From an uncultured Pelagibacteraceae bacterium (GTDB lineage Bacteria > Pseudomonadota > Alphaproteobacteria > Pelagibacterales > Pelagibacteraceae): DNA of 41,418 nt. Position 1 is the stretch's first letter. Each line of letters opens with the position of its first letter. The position numbers and the translations under genes were made by a program. Where the stretch lies: the NCBI GenBank assembly GCA_902623915.1, contig CACNVM010000006.1, positions 1 through 41,418 of the forward strand, given 5' to 3'. Shown here in pieces: positions 17,701 through 27,011 of the stretch. The notes under the pieces were generated by a model, which searched no databases, was not told the origin of the DNA, and saw only the letters and a list, made by a program, of their open reading frames with translations.

Positions 17701-19027
17701 CATCCTTACATTTTTTTTCTAACCAATTTGCAACACCTAAAAATCTTAGATCGTCAAGCTTGTTGCCAACTAGTTGAACACCTAATGGTAAGTTATTTTC
17801 TCCAGTAAGTAAAGGCAGTGATATAGATGGTAAACCCATATAAGTCCATACTGTGCAAAATTCAGGACTACCAGTAAATTTCAATCCTTTATCAGCAACT
17901 CCAGTAGATGCAGGAGTAATTACTCCATGATAATCCTCAAAAACTTCACTGTAAGACCTGTAGCTTTGTTCCATAAAATCCTTAGCCTCGGTGTACTGAC
18001 TTGCAGAATATTTCATACCACGCTCAATTGCTTCGATTAATTTTTTTCCAAGCTTTTTTTTTGAATTTTTATAATACTTTTGAAAACTATTTGACATATC
18101 AGTCTCATGTAAAACTTGTTGGTGTTTATGTATATCTTTGAAATACGAAGGCTCATCAAAAACTTCGATATTTTTTTTTAATTTTTTAATCAAAAATTCA
18201 AATGCTTTTTGTGACTCTTTTCCAATATTTTTCCAATTAGAGGTTTTATAAAATATAAACTTGGGATCGAAATGTGGGCCTTTCTTACATTCTTCTAACA
18301 TTTTGTCGGCTGAATAATGTATCGTATCTTTATCATATAAATCTTTTTTTATTAAGCATTTAGATATCAGAGCAACATCTTCAACATTTTTTCCAAAAAC
18401 ACCAACGTGATCTAATTTGGATGATTGTTTTAAAATACCATTTCTAGAAATTAAACCAAAAGAGGGTTTATATCCTACGACCCCACAGTAGGATGCTGGA
18501 CGAATAATAGATCCTTTTGTTTGTGTTCCAACTGATAAAGGAGTCATGTGTGCTGCGACTGCAGCCGCTGAACCACTTGAAGATCCTCCAGGGGTTCTTG
18601 ATTTATCATGAGGATTAGTTGTCTTTCCTGGGTCAAAATAAGCAAGTTCAGTTGTAACTGTCTTTCCCATTATTATTGCACCAGAAATTTTTAAAAGGTT
18701 CACTACCTCTGCGTCAGCACTCTCTGATATTCCTTTTCTCAAAACTGTACCACATTCTGTTGGCATATCTTGAGTTCCAATAATATCTTTTATTCCAATT
18801 GGTAAGCCATGTAATGGCCCGAGAGGTTTACCTGATTTCCTGTACTCATCTTTTTCCTCAGCTTTTTCCAATAAAAGTTTTTTATCAAAAAATGCCCAAG
18901 CTTTTACCTCTTTATCAAACTTTTCAATCCTCTTTATGTATTCTTTACAAGCATCCACGCACGATATTTCACCGCTTTTTAGTTTCTCCACTAATTCAAT
19001 AGCTGAGATTGATAGAACATTGCTCAT
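17693..19027 (-). CDS. Amidase (amidase-signature family)
   Basis: Hydrolyses an amide bond with the Ser-cisSer-Lys triad. 444 residues. Lys80 in LPIGIKDIIG, the Gly/Ser loop GGSSSGSAAAVA (147-158) carrying the cis-Ser, and the nucleophile Ser173 in TQTKGSIIRPAS are in the right order and spacing. It is not GatA: no gatC or gatB is nearby. It starts 7 nt after the TRAP large subunit, so it probably acts on something imported by that transporter or on a related metabolite. The specific amide is unknown. Confidence 0.9.
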   Translation of the reverse strand: MSNVLSISAIELVEKLKSGEISCVDACKEYIKRIEKFDKEVKAWAFFDKKLLLEKAEEKDEYRKSGKPLGPLHGLPIGIKDIIGTQDMPTECGTVLRKGISESADAEVVNLLKISGAIIMGKTVTTELAYFDPGKTTNPHDKSRTPGGSSSGSAAAVAAHMTPLSVGTQTKGSIIRPASYCGVVGYKPSFGLISRNGILKQSSKLDHVGVFGKNVEDVALISKCLIKKDLYDKDTIHYSADKMLEECKKGPHFDPKFIFYKTSNWKNIGKESQKAFEFLIKKLKKNIEVFDEPSYFKDIHKHQQVLHETDMSNSFQKYYKNSKKKLGKKLIEAIERGMKYSASQYTEAKDFMEQSYRSYSEVFEDYHGVITPASTGVADKGLKFTGSPEFCTVWTYMGLPSISLPLLTGENNLPLGVQLVGNKLDDLRFLGVANWLEKKCKDDE

Positions 19028-19034
19028 AAATTAT

Positions 19035-20396
19035 TTAATTTGCAAAAAGTAAGTCAGGTAACCAAAGAGCTATGCCTGGAAACATATACATCAAAAACAT
19101 AGCAAAAATTACAATTAGTAAGAAAGGCATTATGCCCCCGAAAATTTCAAGTAATTCCACATTTTTGGTTTGCACTCCTTTTAGATAATAGGCGGACATG
19201 GCCATCGGAGGAGTTAAAAAAGATGTTTGTAAATTTAATGCTATCAGCATTGCAAAGAAATAAGGGTTTACTCCAAAAAATTCAACGAGAGGTAAAAATA
19301 TTGGAACAAATATAATTAATATTTCTGTCCATTCTAAAGGCCAGCCGAGAAGAAAAATAATTATTTGGGTTATAATTAAAAATTGCCATGGCTGTATGTT
19401 CATTGATTTAAAAAAGTGTTCAAATACTTCATGCCCACCTAAATATGAAAAGACTGATGCAAATGTCCATGATCCTATAAATAACCACATAATCATTGCG
19501 GTAGTTTTAGCGGTTAAAAATACTGACTCTTTAAAATTTTTCCATTTAAGAGTTTTATAAAAATAAGACAAAACCAGCGCTCCAAATGCTCCTACAGCTG
19601 CGGCTTCTGCTGGGGTAGCTAAACCTCCAAGAATAGTTCCTAAAACTAAAATAATTAATGAAAACAACGGAAGAAAAGAAACTAATACCTCTTTAAAGAT
19701 TACTGAACGGGGAGGTATATCCTCTGCTGGTGGTTTTGGAGCAATAGATGGATTAAAATATGCTCTTGTAACTGCATAAAGTATATAAAGTCCAGCTAAC
19801 ATTAACCCAGGTAAAATTGCTGCTGCAAACAATCTTAGGGGTGATAATTGTGCAATTACAGAATAAACGATGAGCATGATGCTCGGTGGAATTAATATTC
19901 CAAGGCATCCACCGGAACAAATAACTCCTGATGCAAATTTTTTATCATAACCTGCTTTGATCATTGCCGGCCAAGCTAGAAGGCCCATTAAAGTCACAAC
20001 AGCTCCAATTATGCCGGTTGCTGTTGAGAATAAAGCACAAGTTATCAAAGCTGCAACTGCCATAGATGCTGGTAAACCATGTGAAGCTAAACGAATGGCA
20101 AAAAACAATCTTGAGACTATACCTGCTCTCTCAACAAGGTATCCCATAAATAAAAATAATGGAACTGCTGTAAGAACTGTATTGTCCATTACTGTATAAG
20201 TGTTCTGGACGAAAAGTTGGAAAATCCTATTATCAAATAGATGTTCCATTCTAGTTGGATCGTAGTAAGCGTAATAACCAAATCCAACGCCCATTGCCAT
20301 TAATGTAAATGCAATTGGAAATCCTAATAACACAGCAAAAAGAAATATTGCCATCATGAGTATTGCTATCTCAGGATTGGTTAAGCTAAATAACAT
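19035..20396 (-). CDS. TRAP transporter large permease subunit (DctM-like)
   Basis: The ion-coupled translocation subunit of a tripartite ATP-independent periplasmic transporter. 453 residues with about 12-13 hydrophobic segments. Typical DctM features are FPIAFTLMAMGVGFG, the LVERAGIVSRLFFA region, GCLGILIPPSIMLIVYS, LATPAEAAAVGAFGALVLS and LNLQTSFLTPPMAMSAYYL. The start overlaps dctQ by 11 nt. LTPPMAMSAYYLKG and the long cytoplasmic insertion fit the class paired with 2-oxo-acid-type binding proteins. Confidence 0.95.
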   Translation of the reverse strand: MLFSLTNPEIAILMMAIFLFAVLLGFPIAFTLMAMGVGFGYYAYYDPTRMEHLFDNRIFQLFVQNTYTVMDNTVLTAVPLFLFMGYLVERAGIVSRLFFAIRLASHGLPASMAVAALITCALFSTATGIIGAVVTLMGLLAWPAMIKAGYDKKFASGVICSGGCLGILIPPSIMLIVYSVIAQLSPLRLFAAAILPGLMLAGLYILYAVTRAYFNPSIAPKPPAEDIPPRSVIFKEVLVSFLPLFSLIILVLGTILGGLATPAEAAAVGAFGALVLSYFYKTLKWKNFKESVFLTAKTTAMIMWLFIGSWTFASVFSYLGGHEVFEHFFKSMNIQPWQFLIITQIIIFLLGWPLEWTEILIIFVPIFLPLVEFFGVNPYFFAMLIALNLQTSFLTPPMAMSAYYLKGVQTKNVELLEIFGGIMPFLLIVIFAMFLMYMFPGIALWLPDLLFAN

Positions 20397-20970
20397 CTTT
20401 TTGATCCTCGTCTTGAGAAGTTCTCATTAAAATTTTTTCTGTTTCCTCTGCAACTACCATTCTTGCTGGCCAATGACCCGTTTGTATACAAATTATTGAT
20501 CTGAAAACTTCACTAACACCTTGTATGATTAATAAAAGACCTGCTGCAGGTATCAAAGACTTAGCCATGTAAATTTGAATTTGTGCAGGACTGTTCCAAC
20601 TAGTCTCCTTAATTTTCCAAGCAAGAGCGGCGTACTCATATCCATAAAATGCCAAAGCAAATACGCCAGGAAAGAAAAAAATAAAGTATAAAACTAAATC
20701 GATGTAACCTTGTGTTTTAGGTTTAAATAATCTGTAAAGTACATCTCCCCTTACATGAGCCTCGGTAGAAAGTGTATATGCACCAGCCATCATGAATATT
20801 GCGCCATACATTTGCAAACTAAAATCAAAATTCCATAAAGTAGGGGCATTAAATGCGTAAGCCATCACAACTTCATAACAAGTTCCACCCATTAATATTA
20901 CTATGCACCAGGAAAAAGCTTTCCCGACAGATGTGCTTAGATGGTCTGCAAAACTAATAAATCCCCTCAT
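20386..20970 (-). CDS. TRAP transporter small permease subunit (DctQ-like)
   Basis: 194 residues with four membrane helices (about 14-33, 49-68, 89-110, 133-152) and a cytoplasmic C-terminal tail. Trp-Asn-Phe and 'GAYTLSTEAHVRGDVLY' with Glu, His, Arg and Asp are characteristic of the DctQ family. It lies 82 nt downstream of the binding-protein gene, beyond an intrinsic terminator, and overlaps the large subunit by 11 nt, so the two membrane subunits are made together at lower level than the binding protein. Confidence 0.92.
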   Translation of the reverse strand: MRGFISFADHLSTSVGKAFSWCIVILMGGTCYEVVMAYAFNAPTLWNFDFSLQMYGAIFMMAGAYTLSTEAHVRGDVLYRLFKPKTQGYIDLVLYFIFFFPGVFALAFYGYEYAALAWKIKETSWNSPAQIQIYMAKSLIPAAGLLLIIQGVSEVFRSIICIQTGHWPARMVVAEETEKILMRTSQDEDQKDVI

Positions 20971-21007
20971 AAATGTAAGTTATTATAATTTTTTTGTTAT
21001 TACCATA

Positions 21008-21036
21008 AAAAAAGGGGGCTACAAAAAGCCCCCTTT
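21008..21036 (-). terminator. Intrinsic terminator/attenuator between dctP and dctQ
   Basis: A 10-bp perfect stem AAAGGGGGCT (21011-21020) pairs with AGCCCCCTTT (21027-21036) around a 6-nt loop. In the minus-strand RNA it is followed by a U run. It lies 17 nt after the dctP stop, inside the TRAP operon, so it should end most transcripts after the binding protein. It is the most GC-rich hairpin seen in the window. Confidence 0.9.
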
Positions 21037-21052
21037 AATTTTTAAAAAGCTA

Positions 21053-22210
21053 CTAAATTTTAACTTTTGCTAAAGCACCAAACTCATTTTCATAAGCCAG
21101 TCTGTAATTAGGCTGGTTCATCAATAGGTACTTCATTACTCTTTTAGCGTAAGCTTTTTGAGAAGCAACAATTTTTGCAAAGAAAGGATCTTTCTTAACA
21201 AAGTCACCAATAACTTTGTCCCATCCTTTTAATTGTTGAGCTAAGATCTCATCTGAAGTTTGATAAACATTTACTTTATGTTGATTCATCAACTTAGATA
21301 AGTCAGCTGAGTATCTCACTAACGCTTTAAAGTAGTTGTCTGTATTCGCAGCATACGCAGCATTTTTTAGAATAGCCTGATGTTGTGGGCTTAATCCGTT
21401 AAATGTCTTCGTGTTCACGGGAATTTCAAACATCTCTTGAGATTGGTGGAAGCTACCTAAGTGATAATACTTAGATACGTCTTGCATACCAAACTGTGAG
21501 TCTGATGTTGGGTTGTTAAACTCCGCAGCTTCGATCAAACCAGTTTTCATAGCTGGCTGAATTTCTCCACCTGGAAGTTGTCTTACAACCATTCCCATAG
21601 CTGTTAATACGTTAGTCGCTAGACCAACTGTTCTATATTTCATACCTTTAACATCAGACACTTTAGTTACGTTCTTTTTGAACCAACCAAATGGCTGTGC
21701 TGGCATTGGCATGTGGAAAAGACCAACATAGTTGAAGCCAACTTTTGAAAGAGTTTCTTCATAAAGTTTTCTTCCTCCACCGTACTCAATCCATCCCATA
21801 ACTTCTTGAGATGACATTCCGTACGAAGGTCCTGTTCCGAACAATGATGCTGCTGGATTCTTTCCGTACCAGTATGCAGTTACCCAGTGTCCCATATCTA
21901 GAACCCCTGAACTTACCGCTTGACCGATTTCAGATGTTTTAACAACAGCGCCAACTGGTTGAAGATCAATCTTCAATTCCCCATTTGACATGTCGCCTAC
22001 CATTTTTGCAAAGTCGCCAGCCATTTCGAAGAATATATTAGCTCCAGAAGGCCAAGCTGCTTGCATCTTTAAAGTTTTAGGAGCACCAAATGCTACATTC
22101 GGCATTGCAATAGTTGCTGCCGCTGCTGCACCAGTTGCTGCTGCTGCTTTAAAGAACTTACGTCTTGAAGGAGTTTTTACTCTCTTCAACGTTTTTTCTT
22201 TTTTAGACAT
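21053..22210 (-). CDS. TRAP periplasmic binding protein, TakP-like (2-oxo acid type)
   Basis: Captures the substrate in the periplasm. 385 residues with a Tat-type signal: SRRKFFK at 15-21, a short Ala-rich hydrophobic stretch, then cleavage probably near AFGA (40-43). The mature region closely follows the TakP family: MGHWVTAYWYGK, FGTGP, MPAQPFGWFKK, KYRTVGLA, QLPGGEIQPA and AAEFNNPTSD. The Gln (172), Arg (193) and Glu-Phe-Asn (230-232) positions correspond to the sodium and carboxylate-binding residues known for Rhodobacter TakP (pyruvate, 2-oxobutyrate and similar acids). Substrate assignment to short 2-oxo or hydroxy acids is inference, supported by the dehydrogenases upstream. A strong Shine-Dalgarno precedes the ATG. 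Confidence 0.93.
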   Translation of the reverse strand: MSKKEKTLKRVKTPSRRKFFKAAAATGAAAAATIAMPNVAFGAPKTLKMQAAWPSGANIFFEMAGDFAKMVGDMSNGELKIDLQPVGAVVKTSEIGQAVSSGVLDMGHWVTAYWYGKNPAASLFGTGPSYGMSSQEVMGWIEYGGGRKLYEETLSKVGFNYVGLFHMPMPAQPFGWFKKNVTKVSDVKGMKYRTVGLATNVLTAMGMVVRQLPGGEIQPAMKTGLIEAAEFNNPTSDSQFGMQDVSKYYHLGSFHQSQEMFEIPVNTKTFNGLSPQHQAILKNAAYAANTDNYFKALVRYSADLSKLMNQHKVNVYQTSDEILAQQLKGWDKVIGDFVKKDPFFAKIVASQKAYAKRVMKYLLMNQPNYRLAYENEFGALAKVKI

Positions 22211-22236
22211 ATTTGTCTCCCTTAGTTAATTAACTA
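22211..22236 (-). promoter_or_regulatory. dctP ribosome-binding site and 14-bp palindrome
   Basis: AAGGGAG on the minus strand (22216-22222) lies 5 nt before the dctP ATG, an unusually good site for this genome. Directly upstream, 22223-22236 is a perfect 14-bp palindrome TAGTTAATTAACTA, which could be an operator or a small stem over the ribosome-binding site. The rest of the gap to 22317 shows no clear promoter. Confidence 0.45.
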
Positions 22237-22317
22237 GATAAATTATTTAAGCATAAATAGATTTCAGAGTCTCGAGCAGAATCAAAAAAGTTTGGTAAGA
22301 TTCAATTGTAGATTGTG

Positions 22318-23271
22318 CTAATTAACTTTATTTTTTGAGGTTCCTGTTTCAAAATATTCTTTGATATTGTCAATCGCAAGATCTGCCATAGCAGTTCTTG
22401 TTTTTTTGGTAGCACTGCCAAGATGAGGCAATATAAATGCGGTTGGTTGTTTTAAGTATTCAGGGTGTATTTTAGGTTCTCCTTTGTAAACATCTAAACC
22501 TACTGCATATATTTTTCTACTTACTAATGCTTGAACCATGGCTTCATCATCAATCATATCTCCTCTTGCAACATTTGTTATTATTGCACCGGTTGGAAAA
22601 TATTCTAACGTTTCTTTATTAATTATGTCTTTAGTTTCTTTTGTAGCAGGACAACAAATTGATAATACATCTGAAACAGAGAACAAACTTTTGATACTTT
22701 CGTGAAAAGTAGCACCCATATCTTGGTCTTTACCTAATTTAGTTCTATTTCTGTAATGTATCTCCATTCCAAAACTTTTTGCTATTTTTGCTAAAGCTCT
22801 TCCTATTCTTCCCATGCCTAGAATACCAAGTCTCGATCCTGTAAGTTGCTTACCAATTAAAAAATCAGCAGACCATTTCCAATTCTCTTTTTTAACCCAA
22901 TTAATTCCTTCGTTAGCTCTTCTGCATGCTCCAAGAATTAATAACATAGCAATTTCGGCGGTTGCATCAGTTAAAACATCTGGTGTATTTGTGACAATAA
23001 TATTTCTTTTTTTTGCTGCCTCAATATCAATATTTCCAAAACCAACAGCAAAATTCGATATTATTTTTACTGTTTCAGGAAGTTTTTTAATTGTTTCCTC
23101 ATCAATTTTATCTGTAAGTGAAGATAATATGCCATCGCAACCTTTACTTAATTCAATTAATTTTTTTTGAGAATACAATTCGTCATTCGAATTAAAATGA
23201 GAATTAAATAATTTGGAAGCTTTATCTTCACAAGATCTCAATAATTTTCTAGTAACAAGAATTTTTTTCAT
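22318..23271 (-). CDS. D-2-hydroxyacid dehydrogenase (glyoxylate/hydroxypyruvate reductase type)
   Basis: NAD(P)-dependent interconversion of a 2-oxo acid and a D-2-hydroxy acid. 317 residues. The nucleotide site is GMGRIGRA (152-159), preceded by NAVGFGNID-like substrate loop (FAVGFGNIDI, 74-83). The catalytic trio is Arg236 (NVARGD), Glu265 (KGEP) and His283 (LPHLGSAT). After GMGRIG the strand ends HYRNRT, an Arg-containing loop that often means NADPH preference. Located 6 nt after the GlcD-like gene; with the TRAP system it suggests handling of glyoxylate, hydroxypyruvate or similar acids. Confidence 0.92.
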   Translation of the reverse strand: MKKILVTRKLLRSCEDKASKLFNSHFNSNDELYSQKKLIELSKGCDGILSSLTDKIDEETIKKLPETVKIISNFAVGFGNIDIEAAKKRNIIVTNTPDVLTDATAEIAMLLILGACRRANEGINWVKKENWKWSADFLIGKQLTGSRLGILGMGRIGRALAKIAKSFGMEIHYRNRTKLGKDQDMGATFHESIKSLFSVSDVLSICCPATKETKDIINKETLEYFPTGAIITNVARGDMIDDEAMVQALVSRKIYAVGLDVYKGEPKIHPEYLKQPTAFILPHLGSATKKTRTAMADLAIDNIKEYFETGTSKNKVN

Positions 23272-23277
23272 TAAAAT

Positions 23278-24651
23278 TTAATTTAGATCAAAAATTTTAC
23301 CAGGATTCATAATATTATTTGGGTCAAGTGTTCGTTTAATAGATTTCATAATTGGTATATTGTCAGCGTGTTCTTTTAGAAGGTATTCTTTTTTATGAAG
23401 CCCTATACCATGTTCCCCAGTAATTGTTCCATTTAGTTCCAATGTTTTTTTAATTAATAAATCACTAAACTCCCTAATTTTTTTATATGTTTCTTTTTTT
23501 TGAGGATCATAAGGTAAAACGACATGAAAATTTCCATCGCCTAAATGACCGACCATTGGAGCTCTAAGACCAAACTTTTTAGTAACGTCTTCTGCAAATT
23601 TTACACATTCAACTATTTTAGAAATTGGAAGACAAACATCTGTTGAATAAACCCTACCATTTTTAATTAATGCTTTTACAGAATAATATATATCCCAACG
23701 AGCTTGCCATAATTTATTTCTTTCCTCCAAATCTTTTGCCCATTTAAAAGCACTACCTTTATTTTCTTTTGATATCTCCTCAACTACTTTGATATTCTCT
23801 TTATTTGAGGACTCTGATCCATGAAATTCAAAAAACAATGTAGGTAAAACTTTCATGTCTTTTAACTTTGAATAATTAATGCTTATGTCCATCTGTTCTT
23901 TATTTAGCATTTCAATTCGAGCGATTGGCACACCATACTGAATTACTTGTTGTGCAGTTTGAACGGCGTCTTCTAAGTTTGCAAAATGACATACTGCACT
24001 CATAATACTTTCTGGGATAGGTGATAATCTTAATTGTATTTCAGTAATGATACCAAGTGTTCCCTCTGATCCAATAAATAAATTAGTTAAATTGTATCCA
24101 GCTGAAGTTTTTTTTGTTCTGCTACCAGTATTTATTATGTCACCATTTGGTAAAACTACTGTAAGACCTGTAATCACAGTTTTCATAGTTCCGTATTTTA
24201 CAGCCATCGTCCCTGAGGCAGATGTTGAGGCCATACCTCCAATTGCAGCGTTTGCTCCAGGATCAATAGGAAAAAAAACTCCATCCTCTCTTAAATAATC
24301 ATTTAATTGTTCTTTGGTAACGCAAGCCTGGACTCTACAATCAAAGTCCTCGACATTTACACTTAAAATTTTATTCATTTTTTCTAATGAGATTGTTATT
24401 CCTTTATCGTTACCTACAACATTGCCCTCTAATGAAGTTCCAGTACCAAATGGAACAACCGGAACCTTGTGTTGGTCACAAAGCTTTAAAATTTTTGAAA
24501 CCTCTTCATTTGTTTCTGGAAATACTACTGCTTTTGAAAGCACTGGATCATAGGTATCCTCACCTCTAGCATAATTAGTTCTAGTAGATACTGAGGTAGA
24601 AAATCTACCGTTGAAAATTTTTTTTAATTCTGATTGTATCTGTTCATTCAT
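23278..24651 (-). CDS. FAD-linked 2-hydroxyacid dehydrogenase (GlcD / D-lactate dehydrogenase type)
   Basis: Oxidises a D-2-hydroxy acid (D-lactate or glycolate are typical) and passes electrons to the respiratory chain. 457 residues in one polypeptide: PCMH-type FAD domain (about 35-215) with PVVPFGTGTSLEGN, IDPGANAAIGGMASTSASG and GSEGTLGIITE, then the C-terminal catalytic cap with APMVGHLGDGNFH and TGEHGIGLHKKEYL. No glcE or glcF genes are adjacent, so the D-lactate dehydrogenase (cytochrome) type is more likely than three-subunit glycolate oxidase. No signal peptide; probably membrane-peripheral on the cytoplasmic side. Confidence 0.9.
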   Translation of the reverse strand: MNEQIQSELKKIFNGRFSTSVSTRTNYARGEDTYDPVLSKAVVFPETNEEVSKILKLCDQHKVPVVPFGTGTSLEGNVVGNDKGITISLEKMNKILSVNVEDFDCRVQACVTKEQLNDYLREDGVFFPIDPGANAAIGGMASTSASGTMAVKYGTMKTVITGLTVVLPNGDIINTGSRTKKTSAGYNLTNLFIGSEGTLGIITEIQLRLSPIPESIMSAVCHFANLEDAVQTAQQVIQYGVPIARIEMLNKEQMDISINYSKLKDMKVLPTLFFEFHGSESSNKENIKVVEEISKENKGSAFKWAKDLEERNKLWQARWDIYYSVKALIKNGRVYSTDVCLPISKIVECVKFAEDVTKKFGLRAPMVGHLGDGNFHVVLPYDPQKKETYKKIREFSDLLIKKTLELNGTITGEHGIGLHKKEYLLKEHADNIPIMKSIKRTLDPNNIMNPGKIFDLN

Positions 24652-24696
24652 TTTTTCTATAATGTTATTAAATTATCTAGAAAAAATATAGCCTAA

Positions 24697-25860
24697 TTAA
24701 CCAAGCATCTTTTTGATTTTTTCTAAGGCTTGTGAAATATTATCGCTAGAAGCTGCAAAACTAAATCTAACATAATCTTGTGCTGTTCTTCCAAATGCAG
24801 TACCGGGCACAATAGCTACCCCTGCCTCGTGCATACATTTTTTAGCAAACTCTGCACCATTCATACCTGTTCCAATTACTTTTGGAAAAGCATAAAACGC
24901 TCCACCAGGCAAACTACATTCTACTCCTGGTAAATTATTCAAACCTTCATGAATTAATTTTCTTCTTATTGAAAATTTTCTCATCATTTCTTTAATAGAG
25001 TCGTCTGGTCCATCTAAAGCAGCGATACCTGCAAATTGAGCGGCTGCATTTACACATGAAACGCTATTTATTACCAATTTATTTACGTGCTCCACAAGAT
25101 TTTTTGGCCAAAAGCTCCAACCCAATCTCCATCCAGTCATAGAATAAGCTTTACTCCAACCTTCAAGAACAATTAATCTTTCTCTTAATTCTGGATAATT
25201 AAAAAAAGTAGGCATTTCTTTTCCATCAAAAATTTGTCTACTGTAAATTTCATCACTTAAAATTGTTACATGAGGATGTTTTTTTAATCCTTCAGCTAAA
25301 ACATCAATATCTGATTTATCAACAAAGCTACCAGTTGGATTATTTGGATTAATTAAAATCAGTAATTTTGTTTTTTCATTAATTAAGGATAAAATTTTCT
25401 CAGGGTTAAATTTTAAATCTTTATCTTCGGTTAAATCATATGGAACTGGTTTTGCTCCAGTAAAATTTATCATGGACTCATAGATTGGAAATGCAGGAGT
25501 TGGGTGAACTATTTCAACGCCTGGCTCTCCAAAACACTGAATTGCATAGCTCATGGTTGGCTTTCCACCTGGCATAATTATTATTCTCTCTGGATCGATA
25601 TCTTGATTGTAAAGTTTTTTGATTTTTCTAGTTACAGCTTGTCTACATTCAAGAATTCCATTTGATAAAACATATCCATGATGACCGTCATCCAAAGCTT
25701 TTTTTGCTGCATCTACAATATGTTTAGGAGTCTTAAAATCAGGTTGTCCTAATCCTAAATGAATCATCGGCTTTCCTTTGGCTTCAAGTTTTTTTGCTTC
25801 AGCTAAAACGCTAAAAGCAGTCTCTGTACCTAATCTATCTAAACTTTTTGCTAGTTTCAT
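24697..25860 (-). CDS. PLP-dependent aminotransferase, class I/II
   Basis: 387 residues, fold type I. Seen: GLGQPDF near 36-42, NPNNPTG at 171-177 (Asn174), SDEIYSRQ with Asp203 and Tyr206, Lys237 in EGWSKAYSMTGWRLG as the PLP lysine, and a C-terminal YVRFSFAAS with the carboxylate-binding Arg. AspC-like overall; the amino donor cannot be told. Sitting between two groups of hydroxyacid dehydrogenases and co-oriented with a 2-oxo-acid-type transporter, it probably links a 2-oxo acid to its amino acid (for example pyruvate/alanine or glyoxylate/glycine), which is inference. Confidence 0.92.
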   Translation of the reverse strand: MKLAKSLDRLGTETAFSVLAEAKKLEAKGKPMIHLGLGQPDFKTPKHIVDAAKKALDDGHHGYVLSNGILECRQAVTRKIKKLYNQDIDPERIIIMPGGKPTMSYAIQCFGEPGVEIVHPTPAFPIYESMINFTGAKPVPYDLTEDKDLKFNPEKILSLINEKTKLLILINPNNPTGSFVDKSDIDVLAEGLKKHPHVTILSDEIYSRQIFDGKEMPTFFNYPELRERLIVLEGWSKAYSMTGWRLGWSFWPKNLVEHVNKLVINSVSCVNAAAQFAGIAALDGPDDSIKEMMRKFSIRRKLIHEGLNNLPGVECSLPGGAFYAFPKVIGTGMNGAEFAKKCMHEAGVAIVPGTAFGRTAQDYVRFSFAASSDNISQALEKIKKMLG

Positions 25861-25862
25861 AA

Positions 25863-27011
25863 TTATCTATAAGCAATATTTGTTTTTTTTAAATCCTTTA
25901 TTGTTTTACACCCTAATAATATCATGTCTCGTCTTATCTCATCATGCATTCTTTGCAACAAAGCTTCAACCCCTTTTTGACCTCCTGCTCCTAAAGCAAA
26001 TAAATAACCTTTTCCAAAACTACAAGCAGTAGCACCTAAAGATAAAGCTTTTAAAACATGAGTGCCTCTTCTTACACCTCCATCTAAAATGATCTCTAGC
26101 TTTCCACCAACTGCCTCTGCAATTGCTGGTAGTTGATCAAAAGGAGATCTTGAACCGTCAAGTTGCCTTCCGCCATGATTAGAGAGCATTATCGCAGATG
26201 CTCCAATTTCAACAGCACGTTTTGCATCCTCGACAGACATAACTCCCTTAATTGCAAATGGACCTCCCCATCTTTTGATACAATACTCTGCGTCTTGCCA
26301 ATTCATTTTTGGATCATACTGCTCATTAATATATTCCATCACGCCTTTAGCAATACTACTTCCTTTTTTTGTAAAATGTGAAACATTTGCTAACTGAAAT
26401 TTCTCATGAGTTAAATAATTTATTGACCACATTGGATGCGTTGCAAAACTTAACAAACTTTTAAGAGTTAATTTTGGTGGAGTTGTAAATCCCCATCTAT
26501 GATCCCTTTCCCTATTTCCTGCCACAACTGTATCAACAGTTAAGCACATAGCTTTAAATCCTGATCTTTTACAACGATCAATTAAATTATCTGTCAAGCC
26601 TTTGTCTTTATGAATATAAAGTTGAAACATCTTAGGACCACCTGATACGTTTGAGATTTCCTCTATCGAAGTAGTTGCCATAGTTGACATGCTGTAAAAT
26701 GTTCCAAATTTTTCAGCAGCTCTCGCGCTCGCTTTATCTCCATCATAATGATAAAGTCTCTGCATTGCGGTTGGTGATAAAAAAAGCGGCATTTTTATTT
26801 TTTCACCAAAAACTTCAGTGGTCATATCAGGCTCTCCGACACTTGTGAGTATGCTTGGAACCAAATCACATTTAGAAAAAGCTTCAGTATTTCTTTTTAA
26901 AGTAGCTTCATCATCTGAACCACCATCTATATAATGAAAAATTGGAGCTGGTAGGTTTCTTTTTGCCAATTTTCTAAAATCATCAAAATTATAACAGTCT
27001 TTTAAGCTCAT
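25863..27011 (-). CDS. FMN-dependent L-2-hydroxyacid dehydrogenase (LldD family), copy 1
   Basis: Oxidises an L-2-hydroxy acid (L-lactate or glycolate) with FMN. 382 residues, one TIM barrel. Seen: PTAMQRL near 80-86, FQLYIHKD with active-site Tyr132, TVDTVVAGNRERD, Lys255 in AIKGVMSVEDA, catalytic His279 in SNHGGRQLDG with Arg282, and FMN-phosphate loop LDGGVRRGTHVLKALSLGA. It overlaps copy 2 by 4 nt and the aminotransferase follows after 2 nt. Differs from copy 2 around residues 51-80 and in LYIHKD against FYYHKD, so substrates may differ. Confidence 0.92.
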   Translation of the reverse strand: MSLKDCYNFDDFRKLAKRNLPAPIFHYIDGGSDDEATLKRNTEAFSKCDLVPSILTSVGEPDMTTEVFGEKIKMPLFLSPTAMQRLYHYDGDKASARAAEKFGTFYSMSTMATTSIEEISNVSGGPKMFQLYIHKDKGLTDNLIDRCKRSGFKAMCLTVDTVVAGNRERDHRWGFTTPPKLTLKSLLSFATHPMWSINYLTHEKFQLANVSHFTKKGSSIAKGVMEYINEQYDPKMNWQDAEYCIKRWGGPFAIKGVMSVEDAKRAVEIGASAIMLSNHGGRQLDGSRSPFDQLPAIAEAVGGKLEIILDGGVRRGTHVLKALSLGATACSFGKGYLFALGAGGQKGVEALLQRMHDEIRRDMILLGCKTIKDLKKTNIAYR

